Source: an uncultured Coriobacteriaceae bacterium
GTDB taxonomy: Bacteria > Actinomycetota > Coriobacteriia > Coriobacteriales > Coriobacteriaceae
Assembly: GCA_944320725.1 (NCBI GenBank)
Contig: CALUIM010000012.1
Location: 209,496 to 273,495, forward strand
Length of the DNA stretch: 64,000 nucleotides
Direction: 5' to 3'
A program made the position numbers and the translations under genes. Positions 62,289-64,000 of this stretch are shown piece by piece (position 1 is the first letter of the stretch; every line of letters starts with the position of its first letter). Below the pieces are notes generated by a model, which searched no databases, had not been told where the DNA came from, and saw only the letters and a list, made by a program, of their open reading frames with translations.

Positions 62289-62916
62289 GACAACCTTCGC
62301 CTAGGCAAAATGCCGCATAGAGGGGAAGCTCGCGAATCTCACGCCCGCTGCCATCTGTGCCTCGGCTAAAGTCACGTTCGGAAAGCACTACGGCATACGG
62401 GGATCGAGCATGATCCATGAACGTCGCCAGCGTGCGCATCCGCACGTTTCGAGCGGATTTGACCTCAATCGGAATAATCCTCATCTGATCATCCTGCAGC
62501 ACGAAGTCCAGCTCGCCTGCACCGCCCCAAGACGATGGCGAAACCCAGTAGAACGTCTGCAGGTCATTCGCTGCAAGCGCCTGCATGACCGCGTTCTCGG
62601 CAAGGGCGCCGCGGAAGTCCGCAGATACCGGCAAGGTCGATGAGGATTCCGCCTCGAGCCACAGGCGCGGGTTGACGGCAAGTTTGTAGAACATGAGCCC
62701 TGTGTCCGCTAGGTACACTTTAAAGAAACTTCCCTTGTCCTCGTCATACGGAACGAGCGGCGCTTCGGTGCATGTGGCCAGCTCGTTCACCGACACCATT
62801 CCCGCGCCCGCAAGCCAGTCGATGGGCTCCATGAGCTTGGTTCGCCGGCCACCGCGCTCCACCTCAGCATACTTTAATTTCTTCGTCGAGGCGCGCAGAA
62901 GCTGCGCATTTCCCGC
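62272..62916 (-). pseudogene. DUF4143 ATPase, N-terminus missing
   Basis: The frame encodes the C-terminal DUF4143 half of an AAA_14-DUF4143 protein: KLKYAEVERGGRRTKLMEPI, then VYLADTGLMFYKLA and FRGALAENAVMQAL, with the nuclease-like GELDFVLQDD … IIPIEVKSA. An in-frame stop at 62917 cuts off the AAA_14 ATPase half, and no matching frame lies beyond. A GTG at 62862 could start a 196-residue product. Intact relatives are about 400 residues. Confidence 0.7.
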
Positions 62917-63153
62917 TTAAGCTGAGGATGGCAGCATATCATGTTCCGATAGTCGCGTGAACGACGCAGCGAGCACACGGACGCCGCAATCACCTTGAAA
63001 AGATGCAGGTAGATGCTGTGTAAAGAACTCTTGACGCGCGTTTCTCGCCCCGCGGCGCCCGGTGTCGGGACCCTTTGATGGTACGATTCCGCGAGACGTG
63101 CCATGGTCTGGCCCGTAAGGGGCCGCACCGAGGAGGCCGGAGGGAGAGCTGGC

Positions 63154-63783
63154 ATGGAGATCGGCAGGAGGATACGCGAGCTGCGCACGGCGCACGGGAT
63201 GTCGCAGGACGACCTCGCGGCGCGCGTGTACGTGAGCCGCCAGACGATCAGCTCGTGGGAGAACGGCAAAACCTACCCCGACGTCCAGAGCCTGCTTCTG
63301 CTCTCCGATATCTTCGACGTGACCGTGGACTCCCTCATCAAAGGAGATGTGGACACCATGACCGAGACCATCGACCGCGACGTTCAAACCATGAAGCGCC
63401 TGAGCTACGTGATGACTGTCTTCATATTGCTTATGGTAGCGGCGCTCATTTGGCTTTCCGTGCAGCTCAGTGTTTGGGACTGGTCGCTTGAGCAGACCGT
63501 GCCCACGGCGGTTCTCGCCCTCGTGCTCTGGGGCGTCGCCATGTTCGCGGCGGCATGGGCGGACCGTATCAAGCGCGACCACGACCTCATTACCTATCAG
63601 GAGATCCTTTCCTTCTGGTATGGGGAGCCGGTAGACCGCGACACCGAGCGCGGCCGCCGCGAACGGGCGATTCCGGGCTGGATGCGCGCCGTGCGCTCTG
63701 TCGGCATGGTGGTCCTCGCTGCCGCGGTCGGCTACCTGTGCGCCCGCTACGGCGTCCAGCTTCTGCAGGGGCTCCTCGGCTAG
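63154..63783 (+). CDS. Xre regulator with membrane domain
   Basis: A 209-residue protein; ATG 63154 follows AGGGAGAG. N-terminal Cro/CI helix-turn-helix (MSQDDLAARVYVSRQTISSW) and two or three membrane spans from about residue 85 (VFILLMVAALIWLSVQL and a second pair), plus one near the C-terminus. Similar in design to the proteins at 35253 and 47051. Confidence 0.85.
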   Translation: MEIGRRIRELRTAHGMSQDDLAARVYVSRQTISSWENGKTYPDVQSLLLLSDIFDVTVDSLIKGDVDTMTETIDRDVQTMKRLSYVMTVFILLMVAALIWLSVQLSVWDWSLEQTVPTAVLALVLWGVAMFAAAWADRIKRDHDLITYQEILSFWYGEPVDRDTERGRRERAIPGWMRAVRSVGMVVLAAAVGYLCARYGVQLLQGLLG

Positions 63784-63910
63784 GGGCGGCCCCTTTGGGC
63801 TGCGGACTACCCTCGACGGTAAGCGGGCGGTGGTGGGGTGTGGGCTGTTCTGGCCCCGCCCGGCTTAGGCTGCAAAAGCCCTTGACGCCACTCGGATTTT
63901 TGCGCGGCTC

Positions 63911-64000
63911 TCATGCCCAGCGCCGCAGCGTCGGCAGCACGGCTCCGAGGAGCGAGGCCGCCTCGTCGACGGTCCACCCCATCGCCTCGGCCATGCGCGG
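63911..64000 (-). CDS. C-terminal end of a zinc-ribbon-type regulator (partial)
   Basis: The last 29 residues run off the window edge and end …MGWTVDEAASLLGAVLPTLRRWA. They align with residues 123-148 of the HTH-ribbon-TipAS protein at 33213-34040 (LGVSLDEAVSLMATLLPHLKRW), so this is probably a shorter relative that stops before the TipAS part. Confidence 0.6.
   Translation of the reverse strand, partial: PRMAEAMGWTVDEAASLLGAVLPTLRRWA

Noticed and set aside
1..64000. CRISPR arrays, rRNA and tRNA genes
   Set aside because: No evenly spaced direct repeats with unique spacers and no cloverleaf or rRNA-like segments were noticed in any intergenic region; a covariance-model scan was not possible here.

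Overview
The window reads as chromosomal DNA of a GC-rich Actinomycetota, most likely a Coriobacteriia gut bacterium close to Collinsella. This is inferred from base composition, strong AGGAGG-type ribosome sites and gene content (GMP synthase without its amidotransferase half, many Xre-HTH membrane regulators, paired YhgE/Pip proteins, AraC-linked ABC half-transporters). No rRNA, tRNA or CRISPR array was seen.

Bases 1-15,500 are a decayed prophage head module: small and large terminase, portal, a scaffold-capsid fusion and a head-tail connector. Cargo is lodged between the head genes. Between terminase and portal sit an unknown reverse-strand gene and a DUF262/DUF1524 (GmrSD-type) nuclease. 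Between portal and capsid sit an IS21 remnant, a ScaI-type restriction endonuclease, a zinc-ribbon-rich DNA methyltransferase and a large ATPase with a CxxC zinc hook (RloC/PrrC-like architecture). The cargo looks AT-richer than the head genes. Three head genes (terminase, portal, capsid) are each preceded by a leader that starts with a TTGTGAC box and folds into a hairpin before the start codon. The module ends in an IS3 remnant that has cut the connector gene.

Bases 15,700-24,150 are ordinary housekeeping genes: ATP-pyrophosphatase-only GMP synthase, an NlpC/P60-like protein, RF3, a class I amidotransferase/peptidase C26, a membrane protein, a PNPOx-like flavoprotein, an AIM24 protein and an ABC-F protein with a possible leader peptide.

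Bases 24,180-28,041 (minus strand) are a self-contained envelope-stress or peptide-resistance unit: response regulator, ABC ATPase, a 24-residue microprotein, ABC permease and histidine kinase. Three 11-bp-phased repeats lie upstream of the ATPase. An AAA ATPase, an MFS efflux pump, an Xre regulator pair and a RhuM-Fic/Doc protein with a LexA-like box follow.

Bases 32,600-49,650 are rich in regulators: a lipoprotein, an HTH-zinc ribbon-TipAS fusion, a 160-bp MITE-like inverted repeat, HTH-membrane proteins, YaiI, AlkD, a YtrA-type GntR/ABC operon, an MFS/ArsR pair, a HAD phosphatase opposite a HutC-type regulator, a LysR regulator opposite two aldo/keto reductases, and an HTH-desulfoferrodoxin fusion.

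Bases 49,760-64,000 carry NudC, a ZIP metal transporter, a proline iminopeptidase-like hydrolase, two tandem YhgE/Pip proteins, and an AraC regulator beside two YbtPQ-like ABC half-transporters with an IdeR-like iron box. The first half-transporter is frameshifted. A truncated DUF4143 protein, an HTH-membrane protein and the end of a zinc-ribbon-type regulator close the window.
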